From assembly GCA_016234445.1 (NCBI GenBank), contig JACRBT010000002.1, forward strand, positions 62,001-126,000: DNA of 64,000 bases, written 5' to 3'. The position numbers and the translations under genes were made by a program. Shown here in pieces: positions 18,043-26,790 of this stretch (within the stretch, counting starts at the first letter, position 1; each line of letters begins with the position of its first letter). Origin of the DNA: Chloroflexota bacterium (GTDB taxonomy: Bacteria > Chloroflexota > Dehalococcoidia > Tepidiformales > Tepidiformaceae). The notes under the pieces were generated by a model, which was not told the DNA's origin, searched no databases, and was given only the letters and a program-made list of their open reading frames with translations.

Positions 18043-18516
18043 GTGGCTGTGCCCCCGTATGACATCTCGCTCGAAGTAACAGAGGATTCGCCCGCCATCG
18101 ACGGCGGCGCCCTCACGGCCCTGGCCGAGCGCGTGATGGCCGGTGAGTCCGTCGCGGCTCAGACGGCGCTCGCGATCCTCGTGACGGACGACGACGAGGT
18201 CCGGGAGATGAACCGCCGCTTCCTGGGCGTGGACGAACCGACGGACGTGCTGTCGTTCCCGGACGAGGCGGACGACTTCGTCCAGGGGATCGCCGACCAG
18301 ACGCTGCTTGGCGACATCGCGATTTCGCTGCCCACGGCGGCGCGACAGGCCGAACAGATTGGCCACCCGCTCGACGCGGAGCTGGCGCACCTGCTGGTGC
18401 ACGGGATCCTGCACCTGTGCGGGTACGACCACGTTGGCAGCCCGGAGGAAGAGGCGCGCATGCGGTCGCGCGAAGAGCACTACCTGGGGGACCTGGGGCA
18501 CGTCCACCAGCACTGA
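18043..18516 (+). CDS. ybeY: Endoribonuclease YbeY
   Basis: Zinc-dependent RNase (157 aa) used in 16S rRNA 3' end maturation and 70S ribosome quality control. The metal motif H3xH5xH is complete in HGILHLCGYDH near residues 122-132, and RRFLGVDEPTDVLSFP is the family block before it. The start is a GTG 3 bp after nuoN; another GTG two codons later is possible. It joins the nuo operon to the DNA repair cluster downstream. Confidence 0.92.
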   Translation: MAVPPYDISLEVTEDSPAIDGGALTALAERVMAGESVAAQTALAILVTDDDEVREMNRRFLGVDEPTDVLSFPDEADDFVQGIADQTLLGDIAISLPTAARQAEQIGHPLDAELAHLLVHGILHLCGYDHVGSPEEEARMRSREEHYLGDLGHVHQH

Positions 18517-18587
18517 GCCGGGAGCGCGGGAACTCTCTCTTGCTCGGCACATGTGTTCTATACTGAGGTCAACCAGCCCGGAAAGAG

Positions 18588-20117
18588 GTGCCCGTGCTCT
18601 ACGGCAAGTGGCGGCCGCGCGGCTTCGACGAGGTCGTCGGACAGGACCATATCGTCACGACGCTGCGAAACGCGCTCGCCACCGGGCAGGTCGCACACGC
18701 GTACCTCTTCAGCGGGCCGCGGGGCACGGGCAAGACCACGACCGCCCGGATCCTCGCGCGCGCGCTCAACTGCGTGAACCTGAAAGACGGCGAACCCTGC
18801 AACGCCTGCCCGTCGTGCGAGGCGATCGCGCGCGGCAACGCCCTCGACCTCGTGGAGATGGACGCCGCCAGCAACCGTGGGATCGAGGACATCCGGGAAC
18901 TCCGCGACCGGATCGCCTTCGCCCCGAGCGACCTCGCCCGCAAGGTCTACCTCCTCGACGAAGTCCACATGCTGACCACGGGGGCGTTCAACGCGCTCCT
19001 GAAGACGCTGGAAGAGCCGCCGCCGCACGCGTTTTTCATCCTCGCCACCACGGAACTTCATCTCGTGCCGGCGACCGTGATGTCGCGCTGCCAGCGCTAC
19101 GACTTCCACCGCGTCCCGAACGAGGCGATCATCGACCGGCTCGGCTACATCGCCGGCCAGGAGGGGTTCAAGGTCCCCCACGAGGGCATGCTGGCAATCG
19201 CCGTGCAGTCCCGGGGCGGCCTCCGCGACGCGATCACGTTGCTGGAACAGGTGGTGGCCCGCTACGGCGAAGAGCCATCGACGGACGACGTGCTCGCGGC
19301 GCTTGGGCTGGTGCACGACGAGCGCAGCGAACTGCTCGCGGCGGCGCTGGTCGACGAAGACCTGGCGGCGGCGCTCGAAATCGCCCGGGCGGTCGCGGAC
19401 GACGGGCTCGACATAGAACGGTTCACACGGGACACGATCAACGTGCTCCGCGAAGTCCTGCCGCACATCGTCCGGGGGACGCCGGCCGCGGACCTGGCCG
19501 GGCACCGCTACCTGGGGATGCTGGAGCGGCTGCGGGAACGGCGGGGGAACGTCCGGGCTATCGCGGCGGCCATCGCGGAGCTGGCGAAGGCGGACTTCAG
19601 GCTCGACCCGGCGAGCCCGGTCCCGCTGGAGGTAGCCTGCGCGAGCGCGATCCTCGGGCCTCTCGAGGCGCCTGTGGCCGCCGTCGCGGCGGGTGGCGGC
19701 GGCGCGGCCGAGCGCCAGGCCGTGCGCGTCCCCCGGAACCAGGCGGCAACGGCGCCAGCGGCCGAATCGCGGGCGAACATGACCCCGGAGCAGGCGTTTC
19801 TGCGCGACCTCTACCAGCACTGCCGTGACACGGACATCAAGATCGCCGGCATGCTCAACGGCTCCTGCGAGGTCGTGGAGATGAACGGCGACGTGCTCGA
19901 ACTTGGCTTCTACTACCCCTTCCACATGGACACGGTCGCCAACAAGGGCCGGGCGCTGGTGGAGGAGCAGGCGGGGAAGATCCTGGGCCACCCGGTGACG
20001 CTGAGGGTGCGGCAGCTCGAGCGCAGCCAGTCATCGTCACGGCAGGGGCCGAAGGGCGGCCACCTGGCCGAGGCGGCGAAGGCGATGGGGGCGACCCCGG
20101 TGAAGAAGGAGAACTGA
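18588..20117 (+). CDS. dnaX: DNA polymerase III subunit gamma/tau
   Basis: AAA+ clamp-loader ATPase (509 aa). Walker A is GPRGTGKTTTA, the zinc site is C..C..C..C in ALNCVNLKDGEPC and NACPSC, Walker B is VYLLDEVHML, and sensor 1 is FILATTE. After about residue 360 comes a short Ala-rich linker and a tau-like C-terminal domain. No A-rich slip site for gamma/tau frameshifting was seen. The listed GTG is one of two; a GTG at 18594 has AGAGG at a better 5 nt spacing and may be the true start. TATACT at 18559-18564 could be a -10 element, but no -35 fits. Confidence 0.93.
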   Translation: MPVLYGKWRPRGFDEVVGQDHIVTTLRNALATGQVAHAYLFSGPRGTGKTTTARILARALNCVNLKDGEPCNACPSCEAIARGNALDLVEMDAASNRGIEDIRELRDRIAFAPSDLARKVYLLDEVHMLTTGAFNALLKTLEEPPPHAFFILATTELHLVPATVMSRCQRYDFHRVPNEAIIDRLGYIAGQEGFKVPHEGMLAIAVQSRGGLRDAITLLEQVVARYGEEPSTDDVLAALGLVHDERSELLAAALVDEDLAAALEIARAVADDGLDIERFTRDTINVLREVLPHIVRGTPAADLAGHRYLGMLERLRERRGNVRAIAAAIAELAKADFRLDPASPVPLEVACASAILGPLEAPVAAVAAGGGGAAERQAVRVPRNQAATAPAAESRANMTPEQAFLRDLYQHCRDTDIKIAGMLNGSCEVVEMNGDVLELGFYYPFHMDTVANKGRALVEEQAGKILGHPVTLRVRQLERSQSSSRQGPKGGHLAEAAKAMGATPVKKEN

Positions 20118-20120
20118 TCG

Positions 20121-20504
20121 ATGGCGAAAAGCAGCGGCCGGAACCGCTACATGAGGCGCGGTGGCGCTTCGCTCCCGGGAATGGGTGGTGGTGGCGGCGG
20201 CGGGGCAAATCCGCTGGCGAGTGCCCAGGCGATGCTCGCGAAGGCACAGGAAGAGCTGGCCGCGGCTTCGGTCGAGGGGACGGCCGGCGGCGGCGCCGTG
20301 CGCATCCAGATGTCCGGCGAACAGAAGATTACCGGCATCGCCATCCAGCCCGAGGTGGTGGACCCGGACGACGTCGAGATGCTCCAGGACCTGATCATGG
20401 CCGCGATCGCCGACGCCTCGGAGAAGGCGAACGAACTCCAGGCGAAGTCGTTTGGCGCGATCACCGGCGGTCTGAACATCCCCGGCCTCGGGCCCGGCCT
20501 CTAG
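20121..20504 (+). CDS. ybaB: YbaB/EbfC family nucleoid-associated protein
   Basis: Small DNA-binding protein (127 aa) found between dnaX and recR in many bacteria. It has an N-terminal basic and Gly/Met-rich tail of about 30 residues, then the coiled helix LASAQAMLAKAQEELAAASV, and the conserved core VRIQMSGEQKITGIAIQPEV followed by LIMAAIADASEKANEL. It starts 3 bp after dnaX and ends 2 bp before recR. Confidence 0.9.
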   Translation: MAKSSGRNRYMRRGGASLPGMGGGGGGGANPLASAQAMLAKAQEELAAASVEGTAGGGAVRIQMSGEQKITGIAIQPEVVDPDDVEMLQDLIMAAIADASEKANELQAKSFGAITGGLNIPGLGPGL

Positions 20505-20506
20505 GG

Positions 20507-21112
20507 ATGGCCGGCGGGCAGGGAGGGACGCCGGAGCCGATCACCCGCCTGATCGAGGCCTTCCACCGGCTGCCGGGAGTGGGGCCGAAATCGGCGCAGC
20601 GCCTCGCGTACCACATCCTCCGGGTGCCGGAGCAGGAAGCGGCCGCGCTGGCGACGGCGATCGTCGACGTGAAGCAGAGGATCAAGCTCTGTTCGCGCTG
20701 CCTCAACATCACCGAATCCGACCCCTGCGCCATCTGCACCGACGCGCGCCGCGACCAGTCAGTGATCTGCGTTGTCGAACAGCCGCTGGACATCCTCGCC
20801 ATCGAACGGACGGGCTTCCGGGGGCTCTACCACGTCCTCCACGGCGTCCTCAATCCCATGGAGGGCATCGGCCCTGAAGACCTTCGGCTGCGCGAGCTGG
20901 TCGTCCGGCTGAAGGAAGAGGTGACTGAAGTGATCATGGCCACCAACCCCAGCCTGGAAGGGGAAGCGACGGCGATGTACGTGCAGCGCCTGGCGGGGCC
21001 ACTTGGCGTCCGGGTGACGCGGCTGGCCCGGGGGCTGCCAAGCGGCGCGGACCTGGAATACACCGACGACGTCACCCTGTCCCGCGCTTTCGAGGGGCGC
21101 CAGGAGATCTAG
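20507..21112 (+). CDS. recR: Recombination protein RecR
   Basis: Ring-shaped clamp of the RecFOR repair pathway (201 aa). Helix-hairpin-helix LPGVGPKSAQRLAYHIL, zinc finger CSRCLNITESDPCAIC, Toprim domain VICVVEQPLDILAIERTGF through GVLNPMEGIGP, and the C-terminal Walker-like ATNPSLEGEATAMY are all present. It partners with RecO encoded next door. Confidence 0.95.
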   Translation: MAGGQGGTPEPITRLIEAFHRLPGVGPKSAQRLAYHILRVPEQEAAALATAIVDVKQRIKLCSRCLNITESDPCAICTDARRDQSVICVVEQPLDILAIERTGFRGLYHVLHGVLNPMEGIGPEDLRLRELVVRLKEEVTEVIMATNPSLEGEATAMYVQRLAGPLGVRVTRLARGLPSGADLEYTDDVTLSRAFEGRQEI

Positions 21113-21114
21113 TC

Positions 21115-21879
21115 ATGGCCGAACGGCCGCGGGTGTACAAGACCGAGGGCGTCATCCTCAAGCGCCGCAACATCGGCGAAGCGGACACCATCTTCACGGT
21201 GCTGAGCGAACGCGAGGGCAAGTTCGACGCGGTCGCGCGGGGGGTGCGAAAGGCGCGGAGCCGGATGCGCGGTCACCTGGAACCCCTGACACGAAGCCGG
21301 CTGATGCTCGCCCAGGGCCGTTCGCTGGACGTGTTCACCCAGGCCGAGACGGTGGACCCCTATCGCAATGTCCGGGAGGACCTGGAGCGCACGGCTGTGG
21401 CGCTCTCCTGCGTCGAACTGGTGGACCGTTTCACCATCGAGCACGCCGAGGCGGGGGCGATCTACCACCTCCTGGTGGCCCTCCTGGAGGCGCTGGACGA
21501 GGGGCTCCAGGCCACGGTGTCGCGCCACTTCGAACTCGACCTCCTTGCGGCGGCGGGCTATGAACTGCAACTGGGGGCCTGCACCCTCTGCGGCGGGCGG
21601 CTCCCGGCGGAAGAGACGCTGCTCGCTCCTGCCGCGGGCGGACTCGTGTGCGCGAACTGCCGCCCGGTGGCGGGCGAGGGCAGGCTCGTGAGCGTCGCGG
21701 TGATCAAGGTGCTGCGCCACGCCCGGTCGGTCGAGATACGCGAGTTCGGCGCCCTGCGGATGCCGCCCGAGGTGGAGGCGGAGCTGCGGGCCGCGCTCGG
21801 GGCCGTCGTGCGCTACCACCTCGACCGCGAACTGAACGTCCCCCGGTACCTCCGCGACGTCGAGGCGCTGCCGGGGTAA
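21115..21879 (+). CDS. recO: DNA repair protein RecO
   Basis: RecFOR mediator (254 aa) that helps RecA load on SSB-coated DNA. The N-terminal OB fold begins VYKTEGVILKRRNIGEADTI, followed by a helical domain and a zinc finger CTLCGGRLP with a second pair CANC. It starts 2 bp after recR, closing the ybeY-dnaX-ybaB-recR-recO run; a 50 bp inverted repeat follows 115 bp downstream. Confidence 0.94.
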   Translation: MAERPRVYKTEGVILKRRNIGEADTIFTVLSEREGKFDAVARGVRKARSRMRGHLEPLTRSRLMLAQGRSLDVFTQAETVDPYRNVREDLERTAVALSCVELVDRFTIEHAEAGAIYHLLVALLEALDEGLQATVSRHFELDLLAAAGYELQLGACTLCGGRLPAEETLLAPAAGGLVCANCRPVAGEGRLVSVAVIKVLRHARSVEIREFGALRMPPEVEAELRAALGAVVRYHLDRELNVPRYLRDVEALPG

Positions 21880-21993
21880 GCGGGCCTAGCAGCACGGACT
21901 CCAGCGGCCCGCGCGATTCCTACGCTATTCCTATGGCGATTCCTCGCTCGCGGACCCCCGGGCGGACAACTAAGGGATTACCCTATCGATCAA

Positions 21994-22043
21994 CCGGTCA
22001 TCCACCTGCGGGGCGATCCCGTGAACGGGCGGTGGATGACCGG
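21994..22043. repeat. 13 bp perfect inverted repeat downstream of recO
   Basis: Arms CCGGTCATCCACC (21994-22006) and its complement (22031-22043) are separated by 24 nt that can fold further through a CCCG/CGGG mini-stem. There is no T-run, so it is a possible Rho-independent-like terminator for the rec operon or a regulatory element for the protease gene that starts 27 bp later. The rest of the 190 bp gap shows nothing clear. Confidence 0.65.
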
Positions 22044-22069
22044 AATCGAACGCAGGGGATGCGCCAGGG

Positions 22070-22690
22070 ATGGCCGCAGAGCACGCCAATAACGACCCAC
22101 GCTCCGGCCCCCGGGCGCTCCTCGCCGGGTTCGCCCTCACGGTCGCGACGGCCCTGGTGGTCCTGTTCGCGGCGCTAACCATCGACGCCCGTGCCTACGA
22201 ACTCCACGGGTTTCGCTGGGAGACGGCGGTGGTGGGGTACGAGGCCGACGCGTCGCTCCAGCCCTATGCCGACTCCGCCGCCGGCCGCTGGGGGGCCGTG
22301 AGCGGGTTGGGGTTCCGCGCTGGGCCGGAGATCGGGGTCGTTTTCGCGCCGCTGCTCCCACCGATTGACCATCCTGGCCAGGCCGCCCAGGCGAACGTCG
22401 TCCAGTCTGGCGGCCGGCTGACGTCGTGCGAGATCCGGGTGGACCAGTCCGTATTCGAACAGCTGTCCGAAGCGGCGAGGGAGACGGTGGTGGCCCACGA
22501 GTTCGGTCACTGCATCGGTGTGAACCACTCGACGAAGCCCGGGATCATGAAGAACCCGATGCTTTACGCGTTCAGCGAGGACGACGCGGAGGCCGCGCGG
22601 GCGATCTACGGCGGCCCCCAGGCGACGGCCGCGAGCCATGGCGAGGGGCGGTATCGGACGATAGCGGCGGGCGTAGCTTCGGCGCGGTAA
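22070..22690 (+). CDS. Matrixin-like secreted zinc metalloprotease
   Basis: A 206 aa protein with an N-terminal hydrophobic helix at about residues 15-37 (FALTVATALVVLFAALTI) acting as signal or anchor. The zinc motif HEFGHCIGVNHS fits HExxHxxGxxH of metzincins, and IMKNPM is a plausible Met-turn, placing it with small matrixin or archaemetzincin-type peptidases. Before it, a predicted substrate domain contains one free-standing Cys (SCEIRVD) that could act as a Cys switch, though CIG in the motif also carries a Cys. The substrate is unknown. It stands alone between recO and an FmdB gene. Confidence 0.75.
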   Translation: MAAEHANNDPRSGPRALLAGFALTVATALVVLFAALTIDARAYELHGFRWETAVVGYEADASLQPYADSAAGRWGAVSGLGFRAGPEIGVVFAPLLPPIDHPGQAAQANVVQSGGRLTSCEIRVDQSVFEQLSEAARETVVAHEFGHCIGVNHSTKPGIMKNPMLYAFSEDDAEAARAIYGGPQATAASHGEGRYRTIAAGVASAR

Positions 22691-22775
22691 CGCCAGGGCA
22701 AGAAAACCGGCCCGGAGACTGGCGAACTGGGGCGTTCCGCGCGAAGATGGGCGATACGAGAGGTAACCGGAACCC

Positions 22776-23225
22776 ATGCCCCTGTACGAGTACTTTTGCC
22801 AGTCCTGCAACGGAATCTTCGAAGAACTTCGGCCCATCCGCGAAGCGCGGGAGCCGGTCCCCTGCCCCGAGTGCTACAAGGACGCGGCCCGGATCATGCC
22901 GACGTCGTTCGCGGCGTTCACCTTCCGCGACGGCTACCCCCGCCGCATCCCCGACGACGGGAAGTTCTACCACCTGGAGAAGAAGGTCTCGCGCCTGGTG
23001 AGTTCGGGACGGCCGAACGAGCACCCCGAGATCAACAAGCCGGAACCCAAGAAGAAGCGCAGCAAGGGCGAACTTGAGGAGCTGAAGGATCTGCGCTCCG
23101 CGGCCCGGCGTGGCGAGCTGAGCGACCTCTACGGGAACGCGGTGCGGGCCACGCAGGTCACGCAGATGTACGACAACGGCCGCGTCCTGAAAGTGTCGAC
23201 CCCGGTCAACCCGCCGATCGGCTAG
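22776..23225 (+). CDS. FmdB-type zinc ribbon protein
   Basis: A 149 aa protein whose first 40 residues are a putative regulatory zinc ribbon: MPLYEYFCQSCNGIFEELRPI then PVPCPECYKDAARIM, giving two CxxC pairs. The rest is charged (EPKKKRSKGELEELKDL) with no known fold. FmdB-type ribbons were named from a formamidase regulator and their function is mostly unknown. The stop overlaps the convergent polyprenyl synthase stop by 4 bp. Confidence 0.82.
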   Translation: MPLYEYFCQSCNGIFEELRPIREAREPVPCPECYKDAARIMPTSFAAFTFRDGYPRRIPDDGKFYHLEKKVSRLVSSGRPNEHPEINKPEPKKKRSKGELEELKDLRSAARRGELSDLYGNAVRATQVTQMYDNGRVLKVSTPVNPPIG

Positions 23226-24199
23226 CTCCGGCGACGGAGGACGTACTCGCCGATCTCTTCGAGACTGCGGCGGCCTTCACTCGCGGGGAGCCGGGAGAGG
23301 GCGTCCGTGCCCCGGCGGACGTATTCCCGCGCCATGTCCATCGACTCGTCGAGGACCGTGGATTCGCGGATCCGGCTGATGGCGTCCTGGAGGTACTCCT
23401 CGCGGCCGCGGCGGGCCGTGAAGAACTTCTTGATTGGGTTCTCGCGCGGGAAGCGCTCCATGAAGAGCAGAGCGGGCAGGGTGATGGTGCCCTCGCGAAG
23501 GTCGCTGCCGACGGGTTTGCCCATCTCCGCCTCGTCGCCGTTGAAGTCGAGGATGTCGTCGACGATCTGGAAGGCCATGCCCAGGCTCCAGCCATAGGTG
23601 CGGAGGGCTTCGACCGTGGATTCGGGGCAGCCACCGAGCATGGCGCCGCCTTCGGTCGCCGTCGCGATTAAGGCCGCCGTCTTGCCACCGATGCGCCAGA
23701 GGTAGTTCTGGATGTCCTTGCTGACGTCGAAGGCAGCTGCATCCTGGTCGAGCTCGCCGCTGGTCATCTTCATAAGGGCGAGGGCAAAGAGGCGAGTGAC
23801 GGGGAGGCTGCCGGTGCGGGTCACCATCTCGGCGGCGTTGGCGAACATGTAGTCGCCGAGGAGGACGGTGAGGGCGTTGTCGAAGATGCTGTTGGCGGTG
23901 GGGCGCCCACGGCGGCTGGCGGCGCCGTCGACGACGTCGTCGTGGACGAGGCTGGCCGTGTGGAGGAGCTCGATCGCGGTCCCGAGGGGGACAAGCCGGT
24001 TGAGGTTGTATTCGCCGAAGGTGCCGGCGAGGAGGACGAGGGCGGGCCGCAGGCGCTTCCCCTTCGCGTCGAGGGCGTGGTCGAGCATCTTCTTGAGCGC
24101 CGGGATTTCGACCTGTTTCGTTGATTCGAGGAGGTCTTCGACGAGGATCATGTCCTCGGCGACGGGGCCGTAGAGCGTCGACAGCGTGGCCTGGATCAT
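23222..24199 (-). CDS. Polyprenyl diphosphate synthase (trans)
   Basis: Chain-elongating prenyltransferase (325 aa) that makes the side chain of menaquinone or a similar long prenyl diphosphate. First Asp-rich motif: LVHDDVVDGASRR region (DDVVD); second: QIVDDILDFNGDE. The GKRLRPALVLLAG block binds isopentenyl diphosphate. Residues upstream of the first motif that set chain length are TASLV, with small side chains, fitting a medium or long product. The ATG overlaps the tatD stop by 4 bp (ATGA), so it is the last gene of the metG-tatD operon. Confidence 0.92.
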   Translation of the reverse strand: MIQATLSTLYGPVAEDMILVEDLLESTKQVEIPALKKMLDHALDAKGKRLRPALVLLAGTFGEYNLNRLVPLGTAIELLHTASLVHDDVVDGAASRRGRPTANSIFDNALTVLLGDYMFANAAEMVTRTGSLPVTRLFALALMKMTSGELDQDAAAFDVSKDIQNYLWRIGGKTAALIATATEGGAMLGGCPESTVEALRTYGWSLGMAFQIVDDILDFNGDEAEMGKPVGSDLREGTITLPALLFMERFPRENPIKKFFTARRGREEYLQDAISRIRESTVLDESMDMAREYVRRGTDALSRLPASEGRRSLEEIGEYVLRRRS

Positions 24200-25011
24200 G
24201 CGGCCACCGCCACGGGGACGGCGACAGCGAAGATGCGGGCGGCGGTCGCGGTTGTCGCGGCCGCGACTTCATCGAAGGTCAGACCGCGGAGCGCCGCCAC
24301 GGCCTCGACGGCATGGCGAAGGTGCATCGGTTCGTTGCGCTTGCCGCGGAACGCTTGCGGCGGCAGGTAAGGGCTATCGGTTTCGACCACAAGGGACCCC
24401 AGGGGGAGTGAGGCCGCCAGGAGGCGTCCTTCGCGATTGTTCGGGTAGGTGACCGTGCAGGCAAGGGAGATCGCGAATCCGAGCGCGGTGTAGCGCCGCG
24501 CCTGTTCGAAGTTGCCGCCGAAGCAGTGCATGACCCCGGGTGGACGGCCCTCTGCGGGCAGCGGCGACTGGCGGGCATACGCTTCCAGGTGGCTGAAGAT
24601 CGCGTCCTCGGCGCCGCGGCTGTGGACGCTGACCGGCTTCCCCGTGCGGACGGCGATCTCCAACTGGGCGTCGAGGATCCGGCGCTGATCGTCCTGGGGC
24701 GAATGGTCGCGGAAGAAGTCGAGCCCGATTTCGCCAACGCAGACGACTTCAGGGAGGGAGGCGAGGGATTCGAGTTCAGCCAGCATGGCCGGGGTGACGG
24801 TGCGGGCTTCGTGAGGGTGGAAGCCGACGGCCGGGAAGACGCCCCGGTGGGCCGCCCCGAGTTCGAGCGCGGCGGTGTTGGATGGGCCATCCCAGCCGCA
24901 GACGAGCATGGCGGCGACACCTGCGTCGTTGGCACGGCCGACCGCCTCCGATTCGCTGCCGGCGAAGCCCGGGTCCTGGAGGTGGCAGTGGGTGTCGAAG
25001 AGGGCGGTCAT
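24196..25011 (-). CDS. tatD: TatD family metal-dependent deoxyribonuclease
   Basis: TIM-barrel hydrolase (271 aa) with 3'-5' exonuclease activity on DNA or RNA in studied members. Metal-site blocks are LFDTHCHLQD (HxH), GEIGLDFFRD, VSVHSRGAE, VMHCFGG and VETDSPYLPPQ. The ATG overlaps the metG stop by 4 bp; the longer open frame is a shadow. MetG-TatD neighbours are common in bacteria. Confidence 0.93.
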   Translation of the reverse strand: MTALFDTHCHLQDPGFAGSESEAVGRANDAGVAAMLVCGWDGPSNTAALELGAAHRGVFPAVGFHPHEARTVTPAMLAELESLASLPEVVCVGEIGLDFFRDHSPQDDQRRILDAQLEIAVRTGKPVSVHSRGAEDAIFSHLEAYARQSPLPAEGRPPGVMHCFGGNFEQARRYTALGFAISLACTVTYPNNREGRLLAASLPLGSLVVETDSPYLPPQAFRGKRNEPMHLRHAVEAVAALRGLTFDEVAAATTATAARIFAVAVPVAVAA

Positions 25012-26657
25012 GCGCGGACTGCCGCCTCGGTCTCGATCTTCGTATAGAGCGCGCGCTGGGGCTGGAGGACGGTGCCTGCGGCGATCGGCTGGTACTGCCA
25101 GCCGGCATCGAGGATGGTGCCGGGCTGCGAGAGGTCGCCGTGGAGCCGGGCGGTCGAGAACGGGATGATCGGGTGGAGGAGCGTCTTGAGCGCGTTGATG
25201 ACGTTCAGGGTCGTGGCAAGCGTCTCCGCAGCGTGGGCGGTGTCGGTCTTCACGGCCTTCCATGGGGCGCGTTCGTCGAGGTAGCGGTTGGCGGACTGGG
25301 CGAGCTTCAAGGCTTCGCCGAGAGCGCCGCGGAAGTGGCAGTGGTGAAATTCGGAGCCGACGGTTTCGAAGGCCTGGCGGGCTTCGGCGATGAGGGCGGC
25401 GCTTTCGGGCGCGAGTTCGCCGGCGGCCGGGACCACCCCGCCGAAGTTGCGGTGGACCATGGCAATCACGCGGTTTGCGAGGTTGCCCCAGGTCGCGATG
25501 AGGACGTCGTTGTTCGTGCGGATGAGTTCCTCTTCGCGGAACTCGGAGTCGCTGGTCTCGGGCATGATGTGGGTGAGATAGAAGCGGACGACGTCGGCGT
25601 CGTAAGTGTCGAGCAGGTTGAGGACCCAGGTGCCGGTGCCCTTCGACTTGCTCTGCTTTTGGCCGGCCGAGAAGTTCACATACTGGTTGGCGGGCACGTC
25701 GAAGGGGAGATTCATGCTTTCATAGCCGAGGAGCATGGCGGGCCAGATGATCGTGTGGAAGGGGATGTTGTCCTTGCCGATGAAGTAGTAGGACTTCGCG
25801 GCGGGGTCGAGCCAGAAGCGCTTCCAGTCGTCGGGTTTGCCGGCGCGCTGGGCCCACTCGCGGGTCGCCGAAAGGTAGCCGATCACGGCGTCGAACCAGA
25901 CGTAGATTCGCTTCGAGTCGTAGCCTTCGACCGGGACCGGGACGCCCCAGCTGATGTCGCGGGTGATTGCACGATCCTTGAGCCCTTCGTTGAGCGCCCC
26001 CAGCGTAAAGTTCAGGACGTTCCGCCTCCAGTGCGCCTGCTTACCGACCCACTCCTTCAACTCGCTTTCGAGGGCGGTCAGCTTCAGGAAGAAGTGCTCG
26101 GAGGGCCGGACGATGGGCGTGGCCCCGGTGATCCGGCTGCGGGGATTGATGAGGTCGACGGCGTCGAGTTGGGAGCCGCAATTGTCGCACTGGTCGCCGC
26201 GGGCCTCTTCGTAGCCGCAGTGGGGGCACTTGCCTTCGACGTAGCGGTCAGGGAGGAAGCGGTCGGCCTGCTCGTCATAAAGCTGGTCCTGGGTATGGCG
26301 GTAGAGGAGGCCAGCCTGGAGCAGGCGAAGGAAGACTTCCTGGGTCGTGCGGTAGTGGTTCTCGGTGAGTGTCGTCGTGTAGCAGTCGAAGCTGATGCCA
26401 AGGCGGTCCCAGACTTCGAGGATCTTCTCGTGGTAGCGGTCGACGATGACGCGGGGCTCGACGCCCTCCTTGTCGGCGGTCACGGTGATCGGCGTGCCGT
26501 GGCAGTCGGAGCCTGAGACCATGACGACTTCGTTGCCGGACAGGCGTTCATAGCGCGCGAAGATGTCGGCGGGGAGATAGGCGCCAGCCGCCTGCCCGAC
26601 ATGCAGGAAGTAATTGGCGTAGGGCCAGGCCACGCAAACGAGAATCCTGTCGGGCAC
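25008..26657 (-). CDS. metG: Methionyl-tRNA synthetase, short form
   Basis: Class I aminoacyl-tRNA synthetase (549 aa) with no C-terminal tRNA-binding OB domain. The start is a GTG (VPDRILVCVAWPYANY) because homology begins there; the TGAGGT site is about 12 nt upstream. The zinc knuckle has four Cys (CPHCGYEEARGDQCDNC). The class signatures deviate: HIGH reads HVGQ and KMSKS reads KQSKS. Eukaryote/archaea-type enzymes also vary (HLGN), so activity is still expected. It is the first gene of metG-tatD-polyprenyl synthase. Confidence 0.93.
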   Translation of the reverse strand: MPDRILVCVAWPYANYFLHVGQAAGAYLPADIFARYERLSGNEVVMVSGSDCHGTPITVTADKEGVEPRVIVDRYHEKILEVWDRLGISFDCYTTTLTENHYRTTQEVFLRLLQAGLLYRHTQDQLYDEQADRFLPDRYVEGKCPHCGYEEARGDQCDNCGSQLDAVDLINPRSRITGATPIVRPSEHFFLKLTALESELKEWVGKQAHWRRNVLNFTLGALNEGLKDRAITRDISWGVPVPVEGYDSKRIYVWFDAVIGYLSATREWAQRAGKPDDWKRFWLDPAAKSYYFIGKDNIPFHTIIWPAMLLGYESMNLPFDVPANQYVNFSAGQKQSKSKGTGTWVLNLLDTYDADVVRFYLTHIMPETSDSEFREEELIRTNNDVLIATWGNLANRVIAMVHRNFGGVVPAAGELAPESAALIAEARQAFETVGSEFHHCHFRGALGEALKLAQSANRYLDERAPWKAVKTDTAHAAETLATTLNVINALKTLLHPIIPFSTARLHGDLSQPGTILDAGWQYQPIAAGTVLQPQRALYTKIETEAAVRA

Positions 26658-26790
26658 CGGGCGGGTTACCTCAGATGGTGGGGTCTCCCGAAGTCTAACA
26701 TAGGGCCCGGTCAGGAACCCGGCGGGCGGGCGTGGCGCCACGGCCGCGGCCGCCGTAGTCTCTGGGCATAACCGCTCCCGGAGATTGCCC

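Noticed and set aside
18588-20117. Programmed frameshift in dnaX
   Set aside because: No A-rich slip sequence or downstream stem was found in the region after the AAA+ domain.
26658-26790. TATGTT-like box in the metG-crotonase divergent gap
   Set aside because: No -35 element at an acceptable distance on either strand.
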